NCBI GenBank assembly: GCA_947494205.1
Contig: CANLUH010000004.1
Location: 62,001 to 126,000, forward strand
Direction of reading: 5' to 3'
Origin: an uncultured Flavobacteriaceae bacterium
Lineage (GTDB): Bacteria > Bacteroidota > Bacteroidia > Flavobacteriales > Flavobacteriaceae
DNA: 64,000 bases
Position 1 is the stretch's first letter; each line of letters begins with the position of its first letter. The translations under genes were made by a program, and so were the position numbers. Below the pieces are notes generated by a model that ran no database searches, was not told the DNA's origin, and saw only the letters and a list, made by a program, of their open reading frames with translations. Below are positions 25,211-33,901 of this stretch, piece by piece.

Positions 25211-25277
25211 ACAATTATGAACTATAAGCTATGTCGGTTTTAAAGACAATAATTTAATCCTTATAGTTACTAATTGT
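25211..25277 (+). promoter_or_regulatory. Structured leader RNA of ahcY (candidate regulatory element)
   Basis: ACAATTA (25211-25217) pairs with TAATTGT (25271-25277), and AACTATAAG (25220-25228) pairs with CTTATAGTT (25260-25268), separated by a 2x2 internal mismatch. The result is a 16-bp two-part stem closing a 31-nt loop in which GTC and GAC can pair. It lies wholly in the leader of the S-adenosylhomocysteine hydrolase gene. No T run follows, so control would be on translation or stability. It does not match the SAH riboswitch as I know it. Confidence 0.5.
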
Positions 25278-25300
25278 AAAAAACGAATAAAAATTTAGAA

Positions 25301-26620
25301 ATGAGTACAAAAACAATCGCTTACGTACCTAACAAGGTAAAAGATATGTCGCTTGCGGCTTGGGGAAGAAAGGAAATTAATTTAGCCGAAGCAGAAATGC
25401 CAGGTTTAATGAGTTTACGTGAAGAGTATAAAGATGCTCAACCTTTAAAGGGTGCACGTATTGCAGGATGTTTACACATGACTATCCAAACTGCTGTTTT
25501 AATTGAAACATTACAAGCCTTGGGTGCAGAAGTTACATGGAGTTCTTGTAACATTTTTTCTACACAAGATCAAGCTGCTGCAGCTATTGCAGATGCAGGA
25601 ACTGCTGTATATGCTTGGAAAGATATGACAGAAGAAGAGTTTGACTGGTGTATTGAGCAAACCTTGTTTTTTGGAGAAGATCGTAAGCCTTTAAATATGA
25701 TTTTAGATGATGGTGGCGATTTAACCAACATGGTTTTAGATAAATATCCTGAGTTGGCTGAAGGTATTAATGGTTTATCTGAAGAAACTACAACTGGAGT
25801 TCACAGACTTTACGAACGTGTAAAAAATGGAACTTTACCAATGCCAGCAATTAATGTAAACGATAGTGTTACAAAATCTAAATTCGATAACAAATACGGT
25901 TGTAAAGAGAGTGCAGTAGATGCTATTCGTCGTGCAACAGATATTATGTTAGCGGGAAAACGTGTAACTGTTTGTGGTTATGGAGATGTTGGTAAAGGTA
26001 CTGCTGCTTCTTTTAAAGGCGCAGGAAGTATTGTAACTGTTACAGAAATTGACCCTATTTGTGCTTTACAAGCTGCTATGGATGGTTTTGAAGTTAAAAG
26101 ACTAGAAACTGTAGTAGGTAATTCTGATATTGTAATTACTACAACTGGTAACAAAGATATCGTTCAAGGTCAACATTTCGAAGCTATGAAAGACAAAACT
26201 ATTGTTTGTAACATAGGACACTTCGATAATGAGATAGACATGGCTTGGTTAAATGGAAACTTTGGAAACACTAAAGACACTGTTAAGCCTCAAGTTGATA
26301 AATATAATGTTAACGGTAACGATATTATTATTCTTGCTGAAGGGCGTTTAGTAAATTTAGGTTGTGCAACAGGACACCCAAGTTTTGTAATGAGTAACTC
26401 ATTTACTAACCAAACATTAGCACAGATTGAGCTTTGGAATAATCTTGAAAAGTACGATAAAAACGACGTTTATATGTTACCAAAACATTTAGATGAAAAA
26501 GTAGCAAAATTACACTTAGCAAAAATTGGTGTTGAGTTAACAGAGCTTCGTAACGAACAAGCAGAATATATTGGTGTAACGGTTGAAGGACCATACAAGC
26601 CAGAACATTACAGATACTAA
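25301..26620 (+). CDS. ahcY: Adenosylhomocysteinase
   Basis: Cytoplasmic NAD-dependent enzyme that splits S-adenosylhomocysteine to adenosine and homocysteine, relieving inhibition of methyltransferases. The 439 residues are full length: substrate domain opening [23 protein letters not shown], the [12 protein letters not shown] block, the NAD-binding loop [19 protein letters not shown] (about 224-242), and the C-terminal KPEHYRY that reaches the partner's cofactor. Own promoter, long structured leader and strong terminator, so monocistronic. Confidence 0.97.
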   Translation: MSTKTIAYVPNKVKDMSLAAWGRKEINLAEAEMPGLMSLREEYKDAQPLKGARIAGCLHMTIQTAVLIETLQALGAEVTWSSCNIFSTQDQAAAAIADAGTAVYAWKDMTEEEFDWCIEQTLFFGEDRKPLNMILDDGGDLTNMVLDKYPELAEGINGLSEETTTGVHRLYERVKNGTLPMPAINVNDSVTKSKFDNKYGCKESAVDAIRRATDIMLAGKRVTVCGYGDVGKGTAASFKGAGSIVTVTEIDPICALQAAMDGFEVKRLETVVGNSDIVITTTGNKDIVQGQHFEAMKDKTIVCNIGHFDNEIDMAWLNGNFGNTKDTVKPQVDKYNVNGNDIIILAEGRLVNLGCATGHPSFVMSNSFTNQTLAQIELWNNLEKYDKNDVYMLPKHLDEKVAKLHLAKIGVELTELRNEQAEYIGVTVEGPYKPEHYRY

Positions 26621-26681
26621 TTAATAGTTTTCTGTGCTCCCTATTAGCATAGGGATATCATAAATTAAAAATAAGTGTTAT

Positions 26682-26715
26682 AAAATCCTAAAGCTTTATA
26701 GTTTTAGGATTTTTT
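26682..26715 (+). terminator. Terminator of ahcY
   Basis: AAAATCCTAAA (26682-26692) pairs with TTTAGGATTTT (26703-26713), 10-nt loop, and T run to 26715. Confidence 0.85.
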
Positions 26716-26785
26716 CGTTAATATCTTTCCATTTCTTAGTTTATACACTTAACTTCGATTTCGTTAAACCAATCATCTTAACCAA

Positions 26786-27958
26786 ATGAAACGATTAAAA
26801 AAAACCCTCATTATTATTGTATCAATTCTTCTTTTACTATTCATTGCACTTTCAGTAATTATTCCAGAAAAATTAGACAAAAAATTTAATACCGTAACCT
26901 TAAGTCCGCCATACACAGCATCTAGCGAGGCAGAGCAATTATATAATTCTCTAGACTTTATAGCAGATATGCATTGTGATGCTTTATTGTGGAAAAGAGA
27001 TTTACTAAAAAAACATGATTTTGGAACAGTTGACATACCTAGAATGTTAGAGGCCAACATGGGACTACAAGCCTTTACAATTGTTACAAAATCTCCAAAA
27101 AACAGAAATTTTGAAAATAATACTGATGAGACTGATCAAGTTACATTACCTTATATATTACAAAGAAGACCTATAAAGTCTTGGTTTAACTTAACAGAGC
27201 GAGCTATTTCTCAATGCGATGCTTTGCATAACTTTGAAACAAACTCTAATGGTAGCTTTAGAGTTATAACATCTGTTTCTGACTTAAAACAATATTTAAC
27301 CGATAGAAAAGCAAAAAAAATCACCGCCGGTTTTCTAGGCATTGAAGGCATGCATGCTTTAAGTGGTAAATTAGAAAACATAGATAAGTTATATAATTCT
27401 GGAGTAAGAATGATGGCACCAACACACTTTTTTGACAATAAAGTAGGAGGATCTGCTCATGGCGTTTCTAAAGCAGGTTTAACCGATTTTGGAAAACAAG
27501 TGATAAAAAGAATGCAAGAAAAAAATATGATTGTAGATGTATCTCATGGCTCTCCAAAACTATTAGACGATATTTTTGAAATCTCTACTAAACCTATTGT
27601 TTCATCTCATACAGGCGTACAAGGCACTTGCAAAACGGTTAGAAACTTATCTGACGAACACCTTAAAAAAATTGCAAAATCTGGAGGATTAATAAGCATA
27701 GCTATGTTTGAACATGCTACTTGTGGCAACACACCCGAATCTACTGCCAAAGCCATTAAATATTGTATAGATTTAGTAGGCGCAGACTATGTTGCATTAG
27801 GTTCAGATTTCGATGGAGCAACCGAAATACACACAGATGTAACTGGACTAATATTATATGTAGATGAGCTTTTAAAATTAAATGTATCACAAGAAGACAT
27901 TAGTAAAGTAATGGGTGGTAATATAAAACGTTTTATGTTACAAAACCTTCCTAAATAA
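26786..27958 (+). CDS. Membrane dipeptidase, peptidase family M19
   Basis: 390 residues. An N-terminal hydrophobic helix (about 8-27) anchors or exports it, followed by a TIM-barrel metallopeptidase of the renal dipeptidase type: first zinc motif FIADMHCDALLWK (about 56-68), GIEGMHALSG with a bridging Glu, then VDVSHG and VSSHTG histidines, and VALGSDFDGATE near the C-terminus. It hydrolyses dipeptides, some members D-amino-acid ones, so peptide scavenging or wall recycling is likely in the periplasm. Not linked by overlap to neighbours. Confidence 0.9.
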   Translation: MKRLKKTLIIIVSILLLLFIALSVIIPEKLDKKFNTVTLSPPYTASSEAEQLYNSLDFIADMHCDALLWKRDLLKKHDFGTVDIPRMLEANMGLQAFTIVTKSPKNRNFENNTDETDQVTLPYILQRRPIKSWFNLTERAISQCDALHNFETNSNGSFRVITSVSDLKQYLTDRKAKKITAGFLGIEGMHALSGKLENIDKLYNSGVRMMAPTHFFDNKVGGSAHGVSKAGLTDFGKQVIKRMQEKNMIVDVSHGSPKLLDDIFEISTKPIVSSHTGVQGTCKTVRNLSDEHLKKIAKSGGLISIAMFEHATCGNTPESTAKAIKYCIDLVGADYVALGSDFDGATEIHTDVTGLILYVDELLKLNVSQEDISKVMGGNIKRFMLQNLPK

Positions 27959-27993
27959 ACCCCTTAATTATTATATTTTAATAACTTTTACTT

Positions 27994-29997
27994 ATGAAAA
28001 AAAAACGACTTCTATCCTTACTACTCCTTATCAACATAACCTATGCTACATACTCTCAAATCATTAATGATGTTCCCTACATTTTAACTATCGATGAACT
28101 AAAAAATTGGACAGAATCTGGAACAACAGCCGACCCCATTTTAATTGCTACCGAAGATTTAGCCACTAGATTTATTAGTACAAACACACAAGTAAACCCT
28201 AATCTTTCTAACAGTTTAAACATTGCATACCTACCAGACGGTATGAATAATTTTGCGAATTATGGTGTGGAACAAAGTCAATTTAACCTTTATAATTTCA
28301 CACATTGGTCCTATATAGATAAACTAATATGGTTTGGAGGCACTGCTAGCCAATCGGTACAACTCCCCTCCGCACCATGGACAAATGCAGCTCATAAAAA
28401 TGGAGTAAAGGTATTAGGAAATATATTTTTTGCTCCTACAGCCTTTGGCGGATCTACAAATACAATACTTAATTTCTTAGAACAGGATAGTGGAGGAGAT
28501 TTTGTTGTTATTCCTATTTTAATCAACATTATGCAATATTATAATTTTGATGGTTGGTTTGTAAATCAAGAAACCTCTACTAATACCTCTACGGCTTTAC
28601 TTATGCAAGAGTTTCTAGGAGATTTAACAGTTGCAGTAGAAGCCGAAGGAAAGGAAGTAATGTGGTACGATGCTATGCGACTTAATGGAAATGTAGGTTG
28701 GCAAAATAGACTAAATTCCACCAATAGCCCTTTCGTACAAGATGATGCAGATGGTAATAGTAGTAATGGATTTGAAAAACGAGTTAGTAGTAGTATATTT
28801 ATTAATTTTTTCTGGCCTAGTTGGTATCCAAATAGCTCGAATGCTAGAGCTAATACAATTGGTAGATCCGAATTTGATGTATTTACAGGTGTCGATTTAT
28901 GGCCTGGACGTAATCAATCTAATTTTGAAACTTGAGGAAATTCATGGATGGGAGATATCCACCAAAATGCAACAACGGCATACACTTCTTTAGGATTGTT
29001 TGCTCCTAATTGCATTTATAACAATTCCTTATACAGTGATTTCAATACAAACCCTAACGACTACGAAGCCTTTTACAGTCAAGAACGTCATATGTTTGCT
29101 GGTGCTGACAGAAACCCAGAAACAGAAGACAATTCAGGTTTTAAAGGCTATTCTAATTGGGTTCCTGCTGCTTCTACCATAACAATTATCCCATTTGAAA
29201 CTAATTTCAGTACTGGTCATGGTTTAAAAAAATTTACAAACGGAATAGAAACCAGCAATTCTGCTTGGCATAACATGAATGACCAAGACATTTTACCATC
29301 ATGGCAGTTTGCATTTTCAGATAATAATTTATCTGGTTCTTGGGATTTTAACACGGCATATAATAGCGGAAGTTCTTTAAGTGTAGATGGCACTTTAGCT
29401 GCAGGAATTCCAATAAACTTAAAACTATACAAAACAAAACTGTTATTAAATGCAGATAGTAAAATTGACATTACTTATAATTATCAATTAGCTGAAGACT
29501 CAGAGATAAAGTTATTGCTTACTTTTCCAGGAAGTACATTATCTACTTTTGAAAAAGACGTTTCACCTAATGGAAATACTGGATGGATTACAAAAACTAT
29601 AGATCTCAATGAATTTGCAGGGCAGGAACTCAGTATTATTGGTCTAAAATTTAGCACTTCGCAAACTATATCTAATTACACGGTTAAGCTAGGTTCTTTA
29701 AAAGTGTACGAAGACCCGTCATTAAGTATTACTAATAATGTAAAGTTAGAAAACGCTATCATTATTACTTATTCAAATAACAATACAAACTATATAAATA
29801 TAACAAGTGACTTAAAAACTAACACATTAGATTTTAGCCTTTATAACATTCAAGGACAGAACATTTCTAACCATTCATTTAACCCAACTAAAGGCACATA
29901 TCGATATAATACTTCCAAAATATCTAGTGGGCTATATTTATTAAAGTTTAAAACTAAAAATGGGGAGCAAATAACTAAAAAAATTATAATTAAATAA
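27994..29997 (+). pseudogene. GH85 endo-beta-N-acetylglucosaminidase interrupted by TGA
   Basis: Two open pieces, 27994-28935 (313 codons) and 28948-29997, are in the same frame and separated by a single TGA at 28933-28935; the text runs FDVFTGVDLWPGRNQSNFET, stop, GNSWMGDIHQNAT. Together they make one protein of about 667 residues: signal peptide, GH85 catalytic barrel with IDKLIWFGGT and the catalytic N-x-E as Asn191-Gln-Glu193 in DGWFVNQETS, a beta-sandwich region, and a C-terminal T9SS sorting domain (SLYNIQGQNISN...SGLYLLKF). GH85 enzymes cut the chitobiose core of N-glycans. The stop falls inside the barrel region, so the product should be inactive and unsecreted by T9SS unless read through. 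ATG at 28948 is not a true start. Confidence 0.85.
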
Positions 29998-30006
29998 AAC
30001 TTTACT

Positions 30007-30777
30007 TTAATAACCAGTTACTAAAAGATTTCTAGCACCACGTATACCGCATTTTTGATATTTATGGTACGCTTGCGCGGCACGTTCCCTAATTTGTAAA
30101 TCGGTTTCGTTTAAAACCCAACCCGTTATAGCTGCCTTTAAGGTGTAGGCTTCTGGCGCCATTAATCCTGTTGTCCAAACTAAAGGGTTGGATTTTGTTT
30201 GCTCTAGATATGGTTTAAAGTAATCTTTACTAATACATGCTAAAATAATAGCCTCTCTTTTAGTTGTGTTTAACGGTTTAAAATTGCCTTCAACATCAAA
30301 TTCCATTAAACCATCATGACCTACATAAGCTAAAAGATTAGCACTACCACCAAATAACAACTTTTGATTGGCGTGTTCTATTGCAATTGTATTGTGTCCC
30401 GCATTAGCTTCTAAGAAGCTGGAAGTTGTTGTTTTTATAAACTTACCATCGTGAGCATCTGCTAACAAATAAGTATTAGATGTATTATGTTTAAATAACA
30501 ACCGCTCTAAAATATGTGTTTCTGGATTTAACTGTGTTGAGATTAAAGCCCATTCTTTACTTCGTTTAAAATAGTTTTTAACGCCATATAGAGCTCCCCA
30601 GTATAAGTTATTCTTTGCGTCTTGCCCATTACCTAACTTTTTTGGCACAGGAACGATACCCTGATTTACATTATCGCAAAGAGCAACATATACATGTACC
30701 GTTTTAATATCTGTTTCTGTTTGACTAAAAACAGTATTAACACTGAGTGTAAGAAAGAATAGTATAGCTTTTTTCAT
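30007..30777 (-). CDS. Secreted protein with caspase-like His/Cys arrangement
   Basis: 256 residues; signal peptide cut near VFSQ (19). The first part holds VHVYVALCDNVNQGIVPVP and LYWGALYGVKNYFKRSKEW, the middle a strand TYLLADAHDGK, then LLAYVGHDGLMEFD with His154 and AIILACISKDYF with Cys181. A strand ending in GH(D/N)G followed about 25 residues later by a strand ending in (A/D)C-x-S is the catalytic layout of clan CD peptidases such as caspases and clostripain. The C-terminus has APEAYTL and a helical RERAAQAYHKYQKCGI. I recall close homologues in other Flavobacteriaceae labelled hypothetical. The protease idea is inference. Confidence 0.7.
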   Translation of the reverse strand: MKKAILFFLTLSVNTVFSQTETDIKTVHVYVALCDNVNQGIVPVPKKLGNGQDAKNNLYWGALYGVKNYFKRSKEWALISTQLNPETHILERLLFKHNTSNTYLLADAHDGKFIKTTTSSFLEANAGHNTIAIEHANQKLLFGGSANLLAYVGHDGLMEFDVEGNFKPLNTTKREAIILACISKDYFKPYLEQTKSNPLVWTTGLMAPEAYTLKAAITGWVLNETDLQIRERAAQAYHKYQKCGIRGARNLLVTGY

Positions 30778-30817
30778 TTATTAAAAACGAAAAAGACTGA
30801 GTTTTAGTATAAATAAA

Positions 30818-30847
30818 AAAACGCCTTTCCAACAAGAAAGGCGTTTT
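30818..30847 (-). terminator. Terminator of rplU-rpmA
   Basis: AAAACGCCTTTC and GAAAGGCGTTTT pair as a 12-bp stem with loop CAACAA, followed by T residues on the minus strand, 23 bases past the rpmA stop. Confidence 0.85.
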
Positions 30848-30869
30848 AAATATCTAAAAGAAATTATTT

Positions 30870-31130
30870 CTAAGCTTCAAAAGCTTCAATAGAAACGTAA
30901 GATCTGTTATCTTTTTTCTTTGTAAATTTTACTAGACCATCTACTTTAGCATGTAAAGTATGATCTTTTCCTTGGTATACGTTTTCACCTGGGTGATGTG
31001 TATTACCACGTTGTCTTAATATAATGTTTCCAGCGATGGCAGCTTGTCCACCAAAAATCTTAACACCTAAACGTTTCGATTCTGATTCTCTACCATTCTT
31101 AGAACTACCTACTCCTTTTTTATGAGCCAT
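30870..31130 (-). CDS. rpmA: 50S ribosomal protein L27
   Basis: 86 residues, full length. [25 protein letters not shown] is the classic start; the N-terminal tail reaches the peptidyl transferase centre. No extra propeptide of the Firmicutes type. Last gene of the rplU-rpmA operon, 42 bases after rplU, and followed by a strong terminator. Confidence 0.98.
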   Translation of the reverse strand: MAHKKGVGSSKNGRESESKRLGVKIFGGQAAIAGNIILRQRGNTHHPGENVYQGKDHTLHAKVDGLVKFTKKKDNRSYVSIEAFEA

Positions 31131-31172
31131 TGTCTTAAGGTTTTATATTGTTAAACTTAAGTGATTTAGCAA

Positions 31173-31838
31173 TTACGCTTTACCACCATCTAATTCGTCT
31201 TGCCATTTCTTTAACTCATCCCACTTACCGTCAGCAGCTAATTGAGCTTGAGCTGGCCATGTATCTGTTACGTGGTTTCCACGAACACCTGCGATGATTT
31301 CAGAAATTTTTGCTGCATCTGTTTTTGCTAACTCAGCAAATGTTGCGATACCTGCTTCTGCTAATGTTGAAGCAATTTTTGGTCCAATACCTTCGATTTT
31401 CTTTAAATCGTCAGCTTTTCCAGTTGCTTTTTTAGCAGTAGCTTTTGGTGCTGCTTTCTTAGCTTCAGCTTTTGGCTCTGCTTTTTTAGTTTCTTTCTTT
31501 GGAGCAGCTTTTGCTGGCTTAGCTCCTGAAGCTACGATGCTTTCAATTACGATTTCAGTTAAGGCTTGTCTGTGACCATTTTTAACACGGTAACCTTTTC
31601 TTCTTTTCTTTTTGAAAACGATAACTTTATCACCTTTAAGGTGCTTTAAGACTTTAGCACTTACTTGTGCTCCGTCTATAGCTGGGGCGCCTACAGTTAC
31701 ATTGCTACCATCTGCAACTAAAAGTACATTATCAAAAGATACTGCCTTTCCTTCTTCTGTTGCTAAACGATTAACAAAAACTTTTTGGTCTTTTTCAACT
31801 TTAAATTGATGCCCTGCTATCTCTACAATTGCGTACAT
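31173..31838 (-). CDS. rplU: 50S ribosomal protein L21 with helix-hairpin-helix extension
   Basis: 221 residues, about twice the usual L21. Residues 1-103 are a normal L21 (MYAIVEIAGHQFKVEKDQKV, then KKKRRKGYRVKNGHRQ, which contacts 23S rRNA). Residues 104-142 are a low-complexity Ala/Lys/Pro linker. Residues about 143-185 (DDLKKIEGIGPKIASTLAEAGI) are a helix-hairpin-helix domain of the kind that binds nucleic acid, and the tail to 221 is helical. The frame is continuous and no stop separates the parts, so it is a true fusion, which I recall in other flavobacteria. A strong promoter lies upstream. Confidence 0.95.
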   Translation of the reverse strand: MYAIVEIAGHQFKVEKDQKVFVNRLATEEGKAVSFDNVLLVADGSNVTVGAPAIDGAQVSAKVLKHLKGDKVIVFKKKRRKGYRVKNGHRQALTEIVIESIVASGAKPAKAAPKKETKKAEPKAEAKKAAPKATAKKATGKADDLKKIEGIGPKIASTLAEAGIATFAELAKTDAAKISEIIAGVRGNHVTDTWPAQAQLAADGKWDELKKWQDELDGGKA

Positions 31839-31879
31839 AGCGTAATGTTTGTTAATTAATTTTGTTCAAAAAATGAGTG

Positions 31880-31909
31880 CAAATATACTGCTAATTAATT
31901 AATCTACAA
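31880..31909 (-). promoter_or_regulatory. Promoter of rplU-rpmA
   Basis: On the minus strand TTG (31909-31907), 19 bases, then TATATTTG (31887-31880): a complete match to the Bacteroidota consensus TTG-N19-21-TAnnTTTG, about 42 bases before the rplU ATG. Confidence 0.8.
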
Positions 31910-31914
31910 ACGTT

Positions 31915-32367
31915 TTATGCTTTTTGAGCAATATTTCTACTCTTTTTAAAGAGTTGCATACAATTAAGCGTTAAAACTACTGTCGTGGCAAAGCCCATAA
32001 TGGCAACTACAAAAGTAACCAAACCTATACCAACATTATAGTTTCCTTTAAACACAACTAATAAACTAGACAAAAAAGCAGGCTCCACTTCTGTTGCGTA
32101 AAATAAAAAGAAAATTGTAAAAATTAAGGTTGCTAAGAATCCAGAAACAATGCCTGTAGTAAAACCTATTGTATACGAAAACTTATCACCTAGCTCTAGC
32201 TTAGTAAATTTTATAGCTTCATAAATTCCAAATCCAACTATAAAACCATTAAATAAACTAAAAACTGGTTTAGTGTGTAAACCAAATAATGATAAGATTA
32301 AAAAGAAGGCTATTAAACACCCACTTATAACTATCCCCAATCGAATTGGGAGTGCTAACTTCTTCAT
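31915..32367 (-). CDS. DUF4199 family membrane protein
   Basis: 150 residues with four membrane helices: about 9-29, 33-50, 63-92 and 112-138. Order and lengths fit DUF4199, a small Bacteroidota membrane family of unknown function; the YEAIKFTKLELGDKFSYTIGFTTGI stretch between helices 2 and 3 is typical. Separated by the rplU promoter, which overlaps its far 3' side, so it is an independent unit that ends close to that promoter. Confidence 0.75.
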   Translation of the reverse strand: MKKLALPIRLGIVISGCLIAFFLILSLFGLHTKPVFSLFNGFIVGFGIYEAIKFTKLELGDKFSYTIGFTTGIVSGFLATLIFTIFFLFYATEVEPAFLSSLLVVFKGNYNVGIGLVTFVVAIMGFATTVVLTLNCMQLFKKSRNIAQKA

Positions 32368-32483
32368 AATGAATATTTTTAAAGGTTAGTGATTTATCTA
32401 AATATCGGAAAAAAAATGCATAAACCTGCTTATTTAATGTTAATTTTTAACGCTTTAACTACTAAAAAACCGTTTACGATTGT

Positions 32484-32507
32484 TATTTTTGTTACAAGTT
32501 CTGTAAC
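32484..32507 (+). promoter_or_regulatory. -7 box and start-site hairpin before the M16 operon
   Basis: TATTTTTG (32484-32491) matches TAnnTTTG; GTTACA (32491-32496) and TGTAAC (32502-32507) form a small hairpin at the expected transcript start. Confidence 0.45.
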
Positions 32508-32562
32508 ATTTCACTACGTTTACAGACATACTTGAAATATGATCATTAAAAACAATCTCAAA

Positions 32563-33882
32563 ATGAAAAAAAATTTATTCTCATTAGCAGCTTTGCTTTT
32601 GGCTGGGTTTACAGCGACAGCACAAGAAGTTAAGTTTGAAGAGTATGATTTAGATAACGGTATGCACGTTATTTTGCATCAAGACAATTCAGCGCCAGTT
32701 GTTACCACGTCTGTAATGTACCACGTTGGTGCCAAGGATGAAAACCCAGAACGTACAGGGATGGCTCACTTTTTCGAACACTTATTATTTGAAGGCACTA
32801 AAAATATAGAGCGCGGCGAATGGTTTACTATTGTATCTTCTAATGGCGGAAGCAATAATGCTAACACAACAGACGACAGAACGTATTATTATGAGGTATT
32901 CCCTTCTAATAGTGTAGAATTAGGGTTATGGATGGAATCTGAGCGTTTAATGCACCCAATTATTAATCAAATTGGAGTAGATACTCAAAATGAGGTTGTA
33001 AAAGAAGAAAAACGTTTACGTGTAGACAATGCGCCTTATGGAAACATATTAGCAGAAGTTAAACAGTATATGTTTAAGAAGCACCCATATAAAGGGACAA
33101 CTATTGGTAAAATGGAACATTTGGATGCTGCAACTTTAGAAGAGTTTCAAGCATTCAACAAAAAATTCTATGTACCAAATAACGCTGTATTAGTAGTTGC
33201 TGGAGATATAGACGTTCCTGCTGTTAAAAAAATGATTAAAGATTATTTTGGTCCTATTCCAAGAGGAAAAGACATCGCAAGAAACTTCCCTAAAGAAGAT
33301 CCAATTACAGAACCTATTAGAGCAAAAGCTTACGATAATAACATTCAAATCCCTGCAGTTATAGCTGCTTACAGAACACCTTCTTTTAAAGAACGTGATG
33401 CTTATGTTTTAGATATGATATCTAGTTATTTAAGTGATGGAAAAACCTCTAAACTTTATAAAAAACTAGTAGATAACAAAAAAATGGCATTACAAGTAGC
33501 TGCCGTTAACCTTAGTCAAGAAGATTATGGTACTTATGCATTATTTGCTTTACCTCAAGGCGATGTTAGCTTAGATGATTTAGTTAAAGAAATGGATGAA
33601 GAAGTTGTAAAAGTTCAGAATGAATTAATTTCTGAAAAAGATTACCAAAAACTTCAAAATAAGTTCGAAAACCAATTTGTAAATTCAAACTCTAGTATAT
33701 CAGGAATTGCTAATTCTTTAGCACGTTACTATATGCTATATGGAGATGTAAACTTAATAAACAACGAAATAGACATTTACAGATCTATTACTAGAGAAGA
33801 AATGCAGTCTGTTGCAAAAAAATATTTGAATCCAAATCAACGTCTTATTTTAGAGTACTTACCTAAAAAAGACGACAACTAA
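32563..33882 (+). CDS. M16 zinc metallopeptidase, catalytic subunit
   Basis: 439 residues. Signal peptide (cut near ATAQ at 21), then a pitrilysin-type protease with the inverted zinc motif HFFEH at 69-73 and the distal Glu in NEVVKEEKR. Two M16 domains are present in the usual single-chain length of 420-450. It pairs with the following gene, which lacks the zinc motif but has the substrate-shaping R/Y region; this active plus inactive pairing is common in bacterial M16 proteases. It probably degrades peptides in the periplasm. Start is MKKNLFSLAALL (32563); an upstream ATG at 32539 would add eight residues before the signal peptide. Confidence 0.93.
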   Translation: MKKNLFSLAALLLAGFTATAQEVKFEEYDLDNGMHVILHQDNSAPVVTTSVMYHVGAKDENPERTGMAHFFEHLLFEGTKNIERGEWFTIVSSNGGSNNANTTDDRTYYYEVFPSNSVELGLWMESERLMHPIINQIGVDTQNEVVKEEKRLRVDNAPYGNILAEVKQYMFKKHPYKGTTIGKMEHLDAATLEEFQAFNKKFYVPNNAVLVVAGDIDVPAVKKMIKDYFGPIPRGKDIARNFPKEDPITEPIRAKAYDNNIQIPAVIAAYRTPSFKERDAYVLDMISSYLSDGKTSKLYKKLVDNKKMALQVAAVNLSQEDYGTYALFALPQGDVSLDDLVKEMDEEVVKVQNELISEKDYQKLQNKFENQFVNSNSSISGIANSLARYYMLYGDVNLINNEIDIYRSITREEMQSVAKKYLNPNQRLILEYLPKKDDN

Positions 33883-33901
33883 AAATATTAAAAACGTACA
33901 A

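Noticed and set aside
25211-25277. SAH riboswitch before ahcY
   Set aside because: The known SAH aptamer has a GC-rich core with a pseudoknot; this leader is AT-rich with a simple two-part stem, so it was reported as an unknown element.
28933-28935. TGA in the GH85 gene as a selenocysteine codon
   Set aside because: No hairpin of the SECIS kind was evident directly behind it, the position is not a cysteine site in the family as I know it, and Bacteroidota of this group usually lack the selenocysteine pathway.
28742-28993. 83-codon ORF bridging the GH85 stop in another frame
   Set aside because: It is out of frame with both GH85 pieces and has no domain; it does not restore the protein, so it gives no evidence for programmed frameshifting.
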